Assembly: GCF_000829515.1 (NCBI RefSeq)
Contig: NZ_JXRR01000015.1
Coordinates: forward strand, 124,001 to 188,000
Direction: 5' to 3'
DNA length: 64,000 nt
Source: Jeotgalibacillus campisalis
Lineage (GTDB): Bacteria; Bacillota; Bacilli; Bacillales; Jeotgalibacillaceae
A program made the position numbers and the translations under genes. The stretch's first letter is position 1, and every line of letters begins with the position of its first letter. Of the stretch, positions 28,677-38,233 are shown one piece after another. The notes beneath the pieces were generated by a model. The model saw nothing but the letters and a program-made list of their open reading frames with translations. It ran no database searches and was not told where the DNA came from.

Positions 28677-29522
28677 ATGAAAAAAGTGACAAGCTTTTTA
28701 TTAATGAATCTAGGTGCACTTTTTGTTGCCTTAAATGTTCATTTCTTTCTTTCGCCAAACAGCTTGGCAACGGGTGGAGTAAGCGGGATGTCTATCGTGC
28801 TAAACTCCCTTTTTCCTTCAATGTCAATTGGTTTCTTCATGGTGATTGTTAATATCGTGCTGTTTGCACTTGGTGTTGCCTTTTTAGGCTTTCAGTTTGG
28901 AACGAAGACCGTCTACACCAGCTTTGCTTTATCGGGCTATGTATGGCTGCTTGATTGGCTTGTGCCAGTCTCAGCACCTTTAAGTGATGATATACTCATA
29001 CAATTAATTATTGGACAATGTATCGCCGCAATTGGGATGGCCATTGTATTTAATCAGCGCGCTTCAACTGGCGGAACGGATATTATTGCGATGATCATTA
29101 ATAAATATTTCCGTATTGAAATAGGACGCGCAGTGTTGTTTTCCGATTTAGCTGTTGCCCTATCTTCTGTTTTGTTATTTGGACCGCAGATCGGAATGTA
29201 TGCATTCTTTGGCGTTATTTTAAATGGCTTAATGATTGATTATACGCTGCAGCAGTTCAATGCAAATAAAGAAGTCGTGATTATCAGTCAGAAAAGCGAT
29301 TTAATCCGTGCATTTATTGTTGGGGAACTTGGCTGTGGAGCAACGATTCACTCAGCAAAAGGCGCGTTCAACTATGAACAAAAAGAAGTCATTACGACCA
29401 TTCTCGGACGAAAAGATTTGTCCAGATTAAAGAATTTTGTTGGTTCACAGGATGAAAAGGCGTTTATTACCGTTCATAGTATGAATGAAATACTCGGTCA
29501 AAACTTTAAACGGCTTGCTTGA
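28677..29522 (+). CDS. YitT-family membrane protein
   Basis: A 281-residue protein with five or six hydrophobic segments in the first 190 residues (NLGALFVALNVHFFLSPNSL ... GGVSGMSI ... QRASTGGTDIIAMI) and a C-terminal cytoplasmic DUF2179 domain beginning KEVVIISQKSDLIRAFIV. This is the standard YitT layout; function is unknown though the family is conserved in Firmicutes. It follows AAAGAGCGTTAGGGGG with the start at 28677 and is closed by a terminator. Confidence 0.9.
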   Translation: MKKVTSFLLMNLGALFVALNVHFFLSPNSLATGGVSGMSIVLNSLFPSMSIGFFMVIVNIVLFALGVAFLGFQFGTKTVYTSFALSGYVWLLDWLVPVSAPLSDDILIQLIIGQCIAAIGMAIVFNQRASTGGTDIIAMIINKYFRIEIGRAVLFSDLAVALSSVLLFGPQIGMYAFFGVILNGLMIDYTLQQFNANKEVVIISQKSDLIRAFIVGELGCGATIHSAKGAFNYEQKEVITTILGRKDLSRLKNFVGSQDEKAFITVHSMNEILGQNFKRLA

Positions 29523-29577
29523 TGCTGAACATTTCACCAATGAATGCAGCAACGAAATTTTATAGAAGAATTTTTCT

Positions 29578-29619
29578 CCGGTGGAACTTCCGACTAAAGG
29601 AATGGGCCGCCGGTTTTTT
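29578..29619 (+). terminator. Terminator of the yitT-like gene
   Basis: CCGGTGG pairs with CCGCCGG (one G-U) across a 22-base loop, followed by six Ts. Confidence 0.65.
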
Positions 29620-29689
29620 CTATTTTAATGACGCTGATTCCTGGTGCTGGCATGACAAAGAGCTGTTCAAAAAAAATTGAAGCAGCCAT

Positions 29690-29718
29690 TGTAATTTAAA
29701 AGAATATTCTCTATAATT
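29690..29718 (+). promoter_or_regulatory. Promoter of the 55-codon small gene
   Basis: TTGTAA, 17 bases, TATAAT (CTCTATAATTAAG), starting about 70 bases before the small gene's ATG. Coordinates are good to within a couple of bases. Confidence 0.6.
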
Positions 29719-29758
29719 AAGTCATATTTTAGATGGTACGGATCGGGAGGTGAAAGAG

Positions 29759-29926
29759 ATGGGTAATGAATTGGCGATTTTCTCAGCGATTTTAAGTTTT
29801 CTTACGATCTGCTGTGGAATTTTTCATGCATATACGCACAAAGGGAGCAGTCTGTCCTTTTTTAAGCAAATGCACGAAACTAATTTCATTCAGAGATCTC
29901 TTATCGCCTCAAATACCGCAAAATAG
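29759..29926 (+). CDS. Small hydrophobic protein, 55 residues, unknown
   Basis: An ATG at 29759 preceded by GGGAGGTG at 6-base spacing opens a 55-codon frame ending in TAG at 29924-29926. It encodes MGNELAIFSAILSFLTICCG, continuing to a membrane helix end near residue 25 and then a polar basic tail ending SLIASNTAK. It has its own promoter (consensus -10, 17-base spacer) upstream and a short terminator downstream. This combination makes it a convincing small gene. I do not recognise a family. Confidence 0.65.
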   Translation: MGNELAIFSAILSFLTICCGIFHAYTHKGSSLSFFKQMHETNFIQRSLIASNTAK

Positions 29927-29988
29927 AGCAGGAGTATGTCCGAAGCATGCTGAATGACTCGCTCTGTTTACGTAGCTGTGGGGATAAG

Positions 29989-30008
29989 TAGCCCTATGGC
30001 TATTTTTT
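29989..30008 (+). terminator. Terminator of the 55-codon small gene
   Basis: TAGCC-CTAT-GGCTA followed by TTTTTT. Confidence 0.6.
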
Positions 30009-30051
30009 ATGGAAAAGAGGTCTCTCAACAATCGTTCGGGAGGAACTCATG

Positions 30052-31935
30052 ATGATACTATGTCAAATACAATCAGTGAAAAAAGAATATAGCGGGACAA
30101 CAATCGTTGAAAATCTGTCGTTTACAATAAAAGATCAGGAACGCCTTGGGCTTGTGGGCAGAAATGGCTGCGGAAAATCTACTCTTTTCAAGCTCATCAG
30201 TGGGGAAGAAGAGCCTGATGAGGGATTTATTACAAAACAAAAAGACTGCTCAATCGGCTCGCTGGCTCAAATTCCTTCTGTCTCAAAAGAAGTGACAGGG
30301 ATCGAGTTTTTACAGCAGGCCTACATCCATGAACTTGCGATCCAGGAGAAAATGGCACAGGCAGAGATCGCGTTATCAAAAGAAAAAAGTGAAACTTCAA
30401 TCACGCGGTTAGTCGAGCAGTATGGTTTGCTGCAGGATGAATTCGAACAAAGAAATGGGTATGAAATTCAATCCAAAATGGATGCAGTGGTAAATGGCCT
30501 TAAAATTAGTCATCTGAAAAACAGGACCTTTGAGGAAATGAGCGGGGGTGAACAAACCAAGCTCGGGCTGGCGCTTTTATTATTGCAGAAGCCGGACTTG
30601 CTCCTGCTGGATGAACCGACAAATCATCTTGACTTGCACTCAATTGAGTGGCTGGAGCAGTTTATTCAACAGTATTCCGGTGCGGTCGTAATCATTTCAC
30701 ATGACCGTTACTTTTTAGATAAAACCATCACGTCTATTGTCGACCTGGAAGATGGGGAACTAACTTTCTATCCGTGCAGCTATACTGAATTTGCTAAGCG
30801 GAAAGAAGAGAAACTGATGCAGGAATTTCATGCATATCAGGAACAGCAGAAAAAAATCAAAAAAATGAAAGAAGCGATTAAACGCTTAAGACAATGGGCG
30901 AATGAAGCAAACCCTCCTAATGAAAAGCTGTTTCGAAAAGCAAAAAGCATGGAGCGTGCTTTAGCAAAAATTGAGCGATTGAAAAAGCCGGTCCTCGAAG
31001 CAAAAAAGATGAATCTGACTTTTTCATCTGGTGAAAGAAGCGGCAAAGATGTGATTGAATTTGATCAAGTATCCAAGCGTTTTGATGAGCTGCTATTTAA
31101 CAACCTATCTTTTTCGTTGTTTCATCGTAACCGCATGGCGATCGTTGGGGACAATGGTACCGGTAAATCGACTATATTCAAGCTGATTCTCGGCATGGAG
31201 AAGCCGGATTCGGGTTATGTGAATGTAGGAAGCAGCTGCCGAATTGGTTATTTGGCACAGGATGCGCTGCAATATGAAGAAAACGATCGTGTAATCGATT
31301 TATTCCGTAAAGATCTTGAGATGCCAGAAGCCGAAGCCAGGCATGTGCTGGCCACTTTCTTGTTCTACGGAGCGGATGTCTTTAACAAGGTATCCGGCTT
31401 AAGCGGGGGAGAAAGGATGAGGCTGCGGCTTGCGATTCTTATGCATCAGTCCTGTAACATGCTCTTACTGGATGAACCGACCAATCATCTCGACATTGAA
31501 TCACAGGAAGTACTCGAGGATGCGCTGAGAGAATTTAACGGAACGATATTGGCTATATCACATGACAGATATTTCTTAAATCAATTGTTCACAAAAATTG
31601 CCTGGCTGGAAAATCAGGAAATAACGGTTTTTGATGGGTCTTACGAATGGGCTAAAGAAAAAAGGAAAGAAAGAGTTGTTCATGAAGAAGATTCAAAACA
31701 GAAGAGTGACGCGCCAAAAAACACCTCTGTCAGGCAAAAGGAGAAAGTTCCTTCTATTTCCGAGGAAATAAACGAGGAGGAATGGCTGCAAAAGCTCGAT
31801 CTGCTTGAAAAGAAGCTTGAAAAGCTGGACGAGCAGTTAATTCATGAAAAAAACATGGAAGAGATGCAGCGTTTGTATAAGGAAAGACAATCAACGGAGC
31901 GAGCTTATCTTGACTGGTATAAACTTCTTTCATAA
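30052..31935 (+). CDS. ABC-F family ATP-binding protein
   Basis: A soluble protein of about 627 residues with two ABC ATPase domains and no membrane part: Walker A GRNGCGKST and GDNGTGKST, signatures MSGGEQTKLGL and LSGGERMRLRL, and Walker B LLLLDEPTNHLDL and LLLDEPTNHLDI. A charged inter-domain linker (about 235-300) and a C-terminal coiled-coil extension (about 555-625) are ABC-F features. ABC-F proteins act on the ribosomal E-site, in translation rescue or antibiotic protection; which one cannot be told. Two ATGs in tandem (30049, 30052) follow GGGAGG; the second is better spaced. Confidence 0.9.
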   Translation: MILCQIQSVKKEYSGTTIVENLSFTIKDQERLGLVGRNGCGKSTLFKLISGEEEPDEGFITKQKDCSIGSLAQIPSVSKEVTGIEFLQQAYIHELAIQEKMAQAEIALSKEKSETSITRLVEQYGLLQDEFEQRNGYEIQSKMDAVVNGLKISHLKNRTFEEMSGGEQTKLGLALLLLQKPDLLLLDEPTNHLDLHSIEWLEQFIQQYSGAVVIISHDRYFLDKTITSIVDLEDGELTFYPCSYTEFAKRKEEKLMQEFHAYQEQQKKIKKMKEAIKRLRQWANEANPPNEKLFRKAKSMERALAKIERLKKPVLEAKKMNLTFSSGERSGKDVIEFDQVSKRFDELLFNNLSFSLFHRNRMAIVGDNGTGKSTIFKLILGMEKPDSGYVNVGSSCRIGYLAQDALQYEENDRVIDLFRKDLEMPEAEARHVLATFLFYGADVFNKVSGLSGGERMRLRLAILMHQSCNMLLLDEPTNHLDIESQEVLEDALREFNGTILAISHDRYFLNQLFTKIAWLENQEITVFDGSYEWAKEKRKERVVHEEDSKQKSDAPKNTSVRQKEKVPSISEEINEEEWLQKLDLLEKKLEKLDEQLIHEKNMEEMQRLYKERQSTERAYLDWYKLLS

Positions 31936-31962
31936 GACGTTCAAGATTTTGAACACTTCTTT

Positions 31963-31992
31963 GTGACCTTGCTTATTTGATCGTGCTATGAT
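31963..31992 (+). promoter_or_regulatory. Probable extended -10 promoter of nos
   Basis: GTGCTATGAT contains a TG-extended -10 (TATGAT, 31987-31992) with GTGACC 18 bases upstream. It starts about 40 bases before nos. Confidence 0.45.
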
Positions 31993-32033
31993 AGAAAAAG
32001 ATCAAAATAGCGAGTGACAAAGGGCGTTTTAAG

Positions 32034-33167
32034 ATGACTAATCCATTATTGGAAAAAGCAGAATCCTTTATTCATCAATATTGCCAGGAGATGAACATAG
32101 GGCCGGCAGAAAAAGAAAAAAGGATTGAAGAGGTTCAAAACAGTATCCTAACAACGGGTACCTATTCGCATACTACAAGCGAACTTCAATTTGGTGCAAG
32201 AGCAGCGTGGCGCAATAGCAACCGGTGTATTGGACGTTTATTTTGGAACAGTCTTCAGCTGTTTGATGCAAGGGATGCCCTGTCAAAGGAAGAAGTGAAG
32301 GAAGCTCTATTTAATCATATAGATTATGCGACGAATGACGGAAAAATCAGATCGACGGTGACCATTTTTGCTCCACGTGAAAAAAATAAGGGTCCTATTA
32401 GAATCTTTAACCATCAGCTTATCCGTTATGCGGGCTATGTAAAAGAAAATGGAGAAGTAATTGGAGATCCTCATTCAATCTCTTTCACGCAGTTTTGTGA
32501 ATCGCTGGGCTGGAGAGGGAAGGGGACAAAATATGATGTTTTGCCGCTTGTTGTTCAATTACATGAAGGTGAGCCCTTTTATTTCAATCTACCGCCTGAC
32601 ATGATAAAAGAAGTGGTAATCAAGCATAGATCCATTCCTGAGATAGATGAACTGCAATTAAAGTGGTATGCTGTTCCGATTATTTCCGATATGAAATTGG
32701 AGATAGGGGGAATTGACTATATTGCCGCACCGTTTAATGGCTGGTATATGGAAACTGAAATTGCCGCCCGTAACTTTGCAGATGAAAAAAGATACCATGA
32801 ACTTCCCTCAGTAGCGGAAAAAATGGGGTTGTCCACTAAGCTGGCTTCAAATCTTTGGAAAGACAGAGCAATCATTGAGCTTAACCAGGCTGTCTTGGAT
32901 TCTTTCAAGCAGGCCGGTGTAAGTATGGTCGATCATCATACAGCTGGCAATCAGTTTGCCTTATTTGAAGAAAAAGAAGCGCTTGAAGGAAGAGAAGTAA
33001 CAGGAGACTGGAGCTGGCTGGTTCCGCCTGTCTCACCAGCGTCCTCACATATTTTTCATAAACGATACAAGAACACATGGAATTCTCCGAACTTTCTATA
33101 TCAGCCGTCCTTTATAAAAAAGAACACTGAACAGAATTTAATTAAAAAGAGCTGTCCATTTCTTTAA
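32034..33167 (+). CDS. nos: Bacterial nitric oxide synthase oxygenase
   Basis: Makes nitric oxide and citrulline from arginine using heme and a tetrahydro-pterin or folate cofactor. The 377-residue protein is an oxygenase domain only, as usual in Bacillales, with no attached reductase. The heme thiolate Cys65 lies in AAWRNSNRCIGR, the substrate-binding Glu242 in GWYMETEIAARNF, and the pterin region WSWLVPPVSPASS near the end. Bacterial NOS protects against oxidative stress and some antibiotics. The ATG at 32034 follows AAAGGGCG. Closed by a perfect terminator. Reductase partner not in this window. Confidence 0.97.
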   Translation: MTNPLLEKAESFIHQYCQEMNIGPAEKEKRIEEVQNSILTTGTYSHTTSELQFGARAAWRNSNRCIGRLFWNSLQLFDARDALSKEEVKEALFNHIDYATNDGKIRSTVTIFAPREKNKGPIRIFNHQLIRYAGYVKENGEVIGDPHSISFTQFCESLGWRGKGTKYDVLPLVVQLHEGEPFYFNLPPDMIKEVVIKHRSIPEIDELQLKWYAVPIISDMKLEIGGIDYIAAPFNGWYMETEIAARNFADEKRYHELPSVAEKMGLSTKLASNLWKDRAIIELNQAVLDSFKQAGVSMVDHHTAGNQFALFEEKEALEGREVTGDWSWLVPPVSPASSHIFHKRYKNTWNSPNFLYQPSFIKKNTEQNLIKKSCPFL

Positions 33168-33190
33168 AAAGGTATAAAGTATATAACGAA

Positions 33191-33234
33191 TAAAGAGTGT
33201 CCCCATAAATAAAATCATGGGGACACTCTTTAAT
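33191..33234. terminator. Terminator of nos
   Basis: AAAGAGTGTCCCCAT pairs perfectly with ATGGGGACACTCTTT; it also serves the convergent anti-sigma gene. Confidence 0.92.
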
Positions 33235-33307
33235 TTGGGCTGTATGATTTTGGTAAAGCATCTGCCTGAAACGAAAATGATCAGGTCGCCTTTAAAAAAT
33301 AGTCAAA

Positions 33308-34084
33308 TCATAGTTCAGAAGCTAAAATAACTTCTCCTTCAGGTGTTTCGCTTTGGGCATCCGGTTCATGTGAAATCGCGATTTGATTCCATTGTTCTGA
33401 ATTAAATTCATCTAGTGTAAATACCACAGCTCCGGCCCCGGATTCACTAGCTATAAAAGTACCGGCTCTTTTTGGACTTTCGCCTTCAATTAACCAGACC
33501 TGATAAACTTCATCATTAGCAAGCGGTCCCAATGATGAGGCGTTGATCACCACATTCACTTGAGATCCTGTTCTGACGATGGAAGCAGAGGCTGTTGGGT
33601 TTTCATCAGATTCACCAGTCGGCGATAACGTTACATATTGAAGCAGCTCATCAACGGTTTCCTGTGATTGTGTTAACTCGGTTGATTGCTGCTGCAGTTC
33701 ATTATACAAAAATGCATTGCCACCCAGAGAAAGAAGTAAGGCAGCTGCGGCAGGCAAGACCCACTTTGCTGATGAACGTTTAGATGGGGATGATGAATTT
33801 GTTTTGGCATTTCCAATTAAAGTTGGTTCAGCAGAAGCGGAATGCTGTTTTGGTTCTTCTTCAGCAAAAACCGCTGATAACACTCTTTCCTTCATTCCTT
33901 CAGGCGGTGTTACAGGTTCTGAATCATAAGGAAGGTCTTCAATCAGGCCGTTCCATTCTGCCAACTCTGCCCGGCACTCTGCACAATTCTCGAGATGATC
34001 TTCAAATACAGCTTTTTCCTCTCGTGATAAGTGGCCATTAAAATAGTCAATAATTAGATCACAATCAGCTCCGTGATTAGCCAT
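33308..34084 (-). CDS. Anti-sigma factor with zinc-finger and RskA-like domains
   Basis: A 258-residue membrane protein that presumably sequesters the adjacent ECF sigma factor. The N-terminal zinc-binding anti-sigma domain has H30xxxC34xxC37 (FEDHLENCAEC). Then come a Ser/Lys linker, one membrane helix (WVLPAAAALLLSLGG), a short coiled region rich in Gln and Thr, and an extracellular RskA-like domain with VYQVWLIEGESPKRAGTF. The ATG at 34084 has a perfect AAGGAGGAAA site and overlaps the end of the sigma gene by eight bases, so translation is coupled. Confidence 0.9.
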   Translation of the reverse strand: MANHGADCDLIIDYFNGHLSREEKAVFEDHLENCAECRAELAEWNGLIEDLPYDSEPVTPPEGMKERVLSAVFAEEEPKQHSASAEPTLIGNAKTNSSSPSKRSSAKWVLPAAAALLLSLGGNAFLYNELQQQSTELTQSQETVDELLQYVTLSPTGESDENPTASASIVRTGSQVNVVINASSLGPLANDEVYQVWLIEGESPKRAGTFIASESGAGAVVFTLDEFNSEQWNQIAISHEPDAQSETPEGEVILASEL

Positions 34085-34640
34085 TCGCTTTTCCTCCTTC
34101 CTCATGTATATAGGTTTTTAAATGCTTCAGTGCAAGGCGGATTCTCCCTTTTACGGTGCCGAGCGGAAGCCCTGTCCTATGAGAAATTTTTTCATGGGTT
34201 AATCCTTGGAAATAAAATAATTCAATAATATGGCGCTGTTCTTTTTTTAATTTTTGAACGGATCTGCGAATAAGCAGTTTTTTTTCTTTTTCTTCAAGCA
34301 AGTCACTTGGTGTTTCGGCTGTTTCTCTTAAAGAATCACGTTCTTCAAATTCGACTGCAGGCTTTGAAGACTGCTTCCGCAGGTGATCTAAAGCAGTATT
34401 ACGGGTCATAGTAAGGAGCCAGGAAGAAAATTTTCCTTTTTCTTCACTGTAAGACGAATGAGAATTCCACAGCTTTATAAAGACTTCCTGTACGACTTCT
34501 TCTGCAAGAGTCGTGTCTTTAGTCATACGATAAGAGAATGAATAAATCAGTTTCTGGTAACGATCATATAAGGATTCCAATGCGTTTTTGTCTCGCTGCA
34601 ATACTTGCTGGTATAATTCAATATCTTGAGGTCCCGACAT
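34077..34640 (-). CDS. ECF-type RNA polymerase sigma factor
   Basis: A 187-residue sigma-70 family member with region 2 (ALESLYDRYQKLIYSFSYRM, EEVVQEVFIKLWN) and region 4 (LKKEQRHIIELFYFQGLTHE, LPLGTVKGRIRLALKHLK). The pairing with an RskA-type anti-sigma factor suggests a SigK-like or SigL-like group, activated by proteolysis or redox change at the membrane. The ATG at 34640 follows AAAGGAG. I could not identify its target promoters from this window. Confidence 0.92.
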   Translation of the reverse strand: MSGPQDIELYQQVLQRDKNALESLYDRYQKLIYSFSYRMTKDTTLAEEVVQEVFIKLWNSHSSYSEEKGKFSSWLLTMTRNTALDHLRKQSSKPAVEFEERDSLRETAETPSDLLEEKEKKLLIRRSVQKLKKEQRHIIELFYFQGLTHEKISHRTGLPLGTVKGRIRLALKHLKTYIHEEGGKANG

Positions 34641-34797
34641 AACAAACTCCTTTACTGGGCGATTTGATATCCTTATCATACGGGATCAAGAGCTGTTTAA
34701 CAATTTTCCATGTTAATAAGTAAACGCAGACCATTGTATTTTAGATCACTTTGAGCAAAAGGAAATAGGTTTACCCTGTTTATAAAAGAGTAAACAC

Positions 34798-34837
34798 AAA
34801 AAACAGCGATTCCCTGATAGAAAATCGCTGTTTTTTT
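34798..34837. terminator. Terminator between mreBH and the sigma operon
   Basis: AAAAAACAGCGATT faces AAAATCGCTGTTTTTTT. It can end mreBH on the minus strand. Confidence 0.8.
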
Positions 34838-34881
34838 CTGGTTAAAGAATATTAAACGTTCAACTTTCACACTTCAAGTGA

Positions 34882-35892
34882 TTAACGTGCTATTTTTTGA
34901 AGCTTATGGATAACCGATAGGGATTTTCCGGTTCCAATTGCTACAGATTCAAGGGGATTTGGTGCGATATGCACTGGAACTACAATTTCTTCACTGAGCC
35001 ATTGCTGTACTCCGTTTAATAGAGCACCGCCTCCGGATAATATCACACCGCGGTCTACAATATCACCGCTTAATTCAGGTGGACAGTTTTCAAGCGTAGC
35101 CCGAATGGCTTCTAGGATGCTTGATAATGACTCCTGAATCGCTTGCTGGACCTCTTTAGAAGTTAATGAAATGGTTTTTGGAAGCCCTGTTACAAGGTCA
35201 CGGCCCCGGATTTCCATTTCCAGCGTTTCATGTTCGATAGGCGCATAGCCGACTTCCATTTTTATTTGTTCCGCAGTACGTTCTCCGATAAGCAGATTAT
35301 AAGATTTACGAACGTACTGAACAATATCTTCATCCATTTTGTCACCTGCAACCCGAATGGTATTGCAAGATACCACGCCGCCGTATGAGATAATGGCTAC
35401 CTCTGTTGTGCCTCCGCCTATGTCTACAATCACATTTGCTACAGGCTCTCCTACCGGAAGATCTGCTCCGATCGCTGCAGCTACAGGCTCTTCAATCAAA
35501 TGGACGGTTTTAGCTCCGCTGTTTTTCACTGCATCATGAATAGCACGGCGTTCTACTGATGTGGCTCCTGAAGGTGTGCACACCACAACACTTGGTTTGC
35601 GCATAGAAAAACCAAGTTTTTTTCCGATCGTTCCCATAATATGCTTTAACATATCAGTCGTCACATCAAAGTCTGCAATGACGCCATCTTTTAGCGGTCT
35701 GACAGCCACGATATTACCAGGCGTTTTACCGATCATGTTTTTTGCATCGATGCCGACTGCCAGAACTTTTTTAGTATTGATATCGATCGCTACTACAGAA
35801 GGTTCATTCATAATGATGCCTTTATTTTTACTGTATACCAGAATATTAGCCGTTCCTAAGTCAATGCCGATTTCAGCGTTAGATAGCATGTA
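34882..35892 (-). CDS. mreBH: Rod-shape protein MreBH (actin-like)
   Basis: A 336-residue MreB-family ATPase that forms membrane filaments guiding lateral wall synthesis. The actin-like phosphate motifs [18 protein letters not shown] and [13 protein letters not shown] are intact, as is [11 protein letters not shown]. The segments [17 protein letters not shown] and [20 protein letters not shown] fit my memory of MreBH better than MreB or Mbl. In B. subtilis MreBH guides the autolysin LytE and is SigI-controlled. The ATG at 35892 follows GGAGGAATTATAC; the longest frame would add 23 unlikely residues. It is monocistronic, not with mreCD. Confidence 0.88.
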   Translation of the reverse strand, partial: YMLSNAEIGIDLGTANILVYSKNKGIIMNEPSVVAIDINTKKVLAVGIDAKNMIGKTPGNIVAVRPLKDGVIADFDVTTDMLKHIMGTIGKKLGFSMRKPSVVVCTPSGATSVERRAIHDAVKNSGAKTVHLIEEPVAAAIGADLPVGEPVANVIVDIGGGTTEVAIISYGGVVSCNTIRVAGDKMDEDIVQYVRKSYNLLIGERTAEQIKMEVGYAPIEHETLEMEIRGRDLVTGLPKTISLTSKEVQQAIQESLSSILEAIRATLENCPPELSGDIVDRGVILSGGGALLNGVQQWLSEEIVVPVHIAPNPLESVAIGTGKSLSVIHKLQKIAR

Positions 35893-36555
35893 TAATTCCT
35901 CCGATGTAATTGTTATAGTTTTTATGAATCGTATTTTGTCAAAAAGGCACGTTTTATTCATGATAAGCTGTTTTTCTGTCGATTGAAGACAGGGGAAGCA
36001 AAATGCTTCAGTTTCCCTTATTCAACCCTCAGCCGAGAAGACTTTTTTGTTTATGGGAAAAACGTTGCCCTGAATACTCTTCCGTGTAGTATAGACTATT
36101 TTGGGAGAGAGTTGGAGAGTCGAATGTTGGAGAAATAGAATATTACAAAATAAACGTAATTTTTACAAAGAACGATTCTATTCTAAAGTACTTGTATATA
36201 AGGGTTATGAAGTCATTTTAAGATAGATAAAATGCAGTTCTGTAATAAAAGAATAATCCATCTGTAATGAAAAAAACCTGTCATCAAAATTGATGGCAGG
36301 TTTTTGTACGGCTCAACTATAGCGTTTAAATGTGTTGCAATAACTCCTGAACCCCTGCAAAAACTGGATTCCTACTAAAATAATTTAAATTAAATCCATT
36401 TCGTGTTCTTTATTTACCCCAAATAAGTGTTTTAAAGAAAGGGGGGAAATAGAAGCAGGTGTCTTCCCTCTAAATTGAGTGGTTCTTTAAGAGTAAATAG
36501 GCGTATGGTAGGAACTATTCTATTAATTGGTGCTTGTAAAAAATCTTCCTGCGGA
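35893..36555. other. Gene-free gap with one terminator and a possible mreBH promoter
   Basis: About 660 bases between divergent-upstream mreBH and the chemoreceptor gene tail. On the minus strand, TTGACA (complement of 35937-35942) and TATAAC (complement of 35912-35917) with a 19-base gap could drive mreBH. A terminator sits at 36271-36306. I see no frame with a ribosome binding site in the rest, which is AT-rich. Confidence 0.5.
36271..36306. terminator. Terminator in the mreBH upstream gap
   Basis: AACCTGTCATCA pairs with TGATGGCAGGTT; A-rich before and T-rich after, so usable in both directions. No gene directly abuts it on the plus strand. Confidence 0.75.
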
Positions 36556-38232
36556 TCAACTATTCTTTTCATCTTTTTCTGGCAAGGTAAATTGATCAAT
36601 TTGCTGCTTCATTTCCTTACTCATATGGGATAGAGTACTGATTTGCCCATTCATTTCTTCAAAGGCGCGAAGCTGTTCATCAGTTGACGCATAGATTTCT
36701 TCTGTTCCTGCAGCGGTTTGCTCAGACACAGCTGAAATGTTTTCGATGGAAACGGCAACCTGATTTGATTGTGCACTGGATTCTTGCATGCTTTCTACTA
36801 ATGATCCAAGCTGGTCGTCAATTGCCTTGACCTTTGTTGCGATCATCTGAAAAGCAGCTTCTGTTTCAGTCATCGATTCAAGCTGTTTTGAGGATAATGT
36901 TTGTCCTTCGTCAGCTGCATCGACAATGGCTGTGATGCCATTTTGTATGTTTTTCACCATCACTGAAATTTTGTCAGTTGCCTGAGAGGAGTCTTCCGCA
37001 AGTTTTTTCACCTCATTGGCTACTACTGCAAAACCTTTTCCTGCTTCACCTGCTCTTGCTGCTTCTATCGCTGCATTTAAAGAGAGCAGATTCGTTTGAT
37101 CGGCAATACTTCGTACAAAAACAGCTGCTTGCTGAATTTCTCCGGCGTAACCAGTGAACTGATCGATCGCATTTTTAATAGAGAGGGAGGAATGTGCGAC
37201 TTTTTGTGCATATTGTTCCTGGAGAATAAGGGATTCACGTCCGGATTGAACAGATTGCAGTGCTTCTTTTCCTTTATCAGAGGATTCTCTGCTAATCGTA
37301 ACGCTTTCCTGAAACGTATGATTCATATTTGTCATCAAATGTGCAGTTGACTGAACATCTTCAGAAATAGAGTAGCTGCCTTTTGCAAGTTCTTCAGTAG
37401 AAGCTGCTACTTGAGAACTGCTTACAGCTAATAATGTCATCCGTTCGGAAAGATCCCCGGTAAAGTCGTTTACACGGTCGCCAACTTTTTCGATCGATGT
37501 CACAGTATCACGTAAATTTGTAATCATATGACTAAAAGAACGGTTTAAATGATCAATTTCAAATTTTGAAGACCGGTTTGGAGGTAACGTAATAGTTAAG
37601 TCTCCGTCGGCAACCCGTTTTGCATGCTCAACCATTTTATTTAAGGGACTTGTAATTCTTTTTGAAATGATTACCGTCACAATTATGGACAACAGAATGA
37701 TCAATGCCATTGCGACAAGGGAGAATATAACGATAAAATTGATTTTTTGTTCGGTCATTTGTACTTTATTGCTGTGCCAATTGTCTGCCATACTGTCGAG
37801 CAAATAAACATCGTTTGTAATGCCCGCCATTCTAGAGGCTTGTCTGCTTGTTTCAGATACTGAGCCCTGGTCGAGCGCTTCTCCTGCATCAAATAGTAAT
37901 TCATCATATTTACTTTTTATCGTTTCAAGCTGACGTTTTAGATCCTCTGTAGGCAAAATGCCGCCAAGACTGTCTATGTTTTTTTCCGTTTCCATCAGCT
38001 GATTTTGGGTATTCAGCCTGTTGCTTTCATTTGGACTGAGTGAGAAATTCGCAAGAGACTGCTGGGAGATTAAAAGCTCACTATTTAATGATTCGATCTC
38101 TAAAAGAACGGTCACATCTTCTTCAGAGGCTGAGTTTACTGAAATCATTTGATAGACAATGGTCGCAACAATAATCGTTGAGAGAACAAGAGGGATGAAA
38201 GCTAATAAAAATAAACGATTACGTAATGCCAA
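36556..38232 (-). CDS. Methyl-accepting chemotaxis protein, paired with a BMP lipoprotein
   Basis: A 558-residue chemoreceptor with membrane helices at about 7-28 and 165-190 around a 135-residue helical sensor domain, a HAMP domain ([20 protein letters not shown]), and the long cytoplasmic signalling hairpin with the conserved tip [20 protein letters not shown]. Its start is one base downstream of the stop of the BMP-family lipoprotein gene, so they are one operon. The lipoprotein may present the ligand to this receptor. The signal is unknown. Confidence 0.92.
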   Translation of the reverse strand: MALRNRLFLLAFIPLVLSTIIVATIVYQMISVNSASEEDVTVLLEIESLNSELLISQQSLANFSLSPNESNRLNTQNQLMETEKNIDSLGGILPTEDLKRQLETIKSKYDELLFDAGEALDQGSVSETSRQASRMAGITNDVYLLDSMADNWHSNKVQMTEQKINFIVIFSLVAMALIILLSIIVTVIISKRITSPLNKMVEHAKRVADGDLTITLPPNRSSKFEIDHLNRSFSHMITNLRDTVTSIEKVGDRVNDFTGDLSERMTLLAVSSSQVAASTEELAKGSYSISEDVQSTAHLMTNMNHTFQESVTISRESSDKGKEALQSVQSGRESLILQEQYAQKVAHSSLSIKNAIDQFTGYAGEIQQAAVFVRSIADQTNLLSLNAAIEAARAGEAGKGFAVVANEVKKLAEDSSQATDKISVMVKNIQNGITAIVDAADEGQTLSSKQLESMTETEAAFQMIATKVKAIDDQLGSLVESMQESSAQSNQVAVSIENISAVSEQTAAGTEEIYASTDEQLRAFEEMNGQISTLSHMSKEMKQQIDQFTLPEKDEKNS

Positions 38233-38233
38233 T

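Noticed and set aside
34680-34797. Self-dependent ECF promoter upstream of the sigma gene
   Set aside because: I could not find a convincing ECF -35/-10 pair on the minus strand; the segment is AT-rich and ambiguous.
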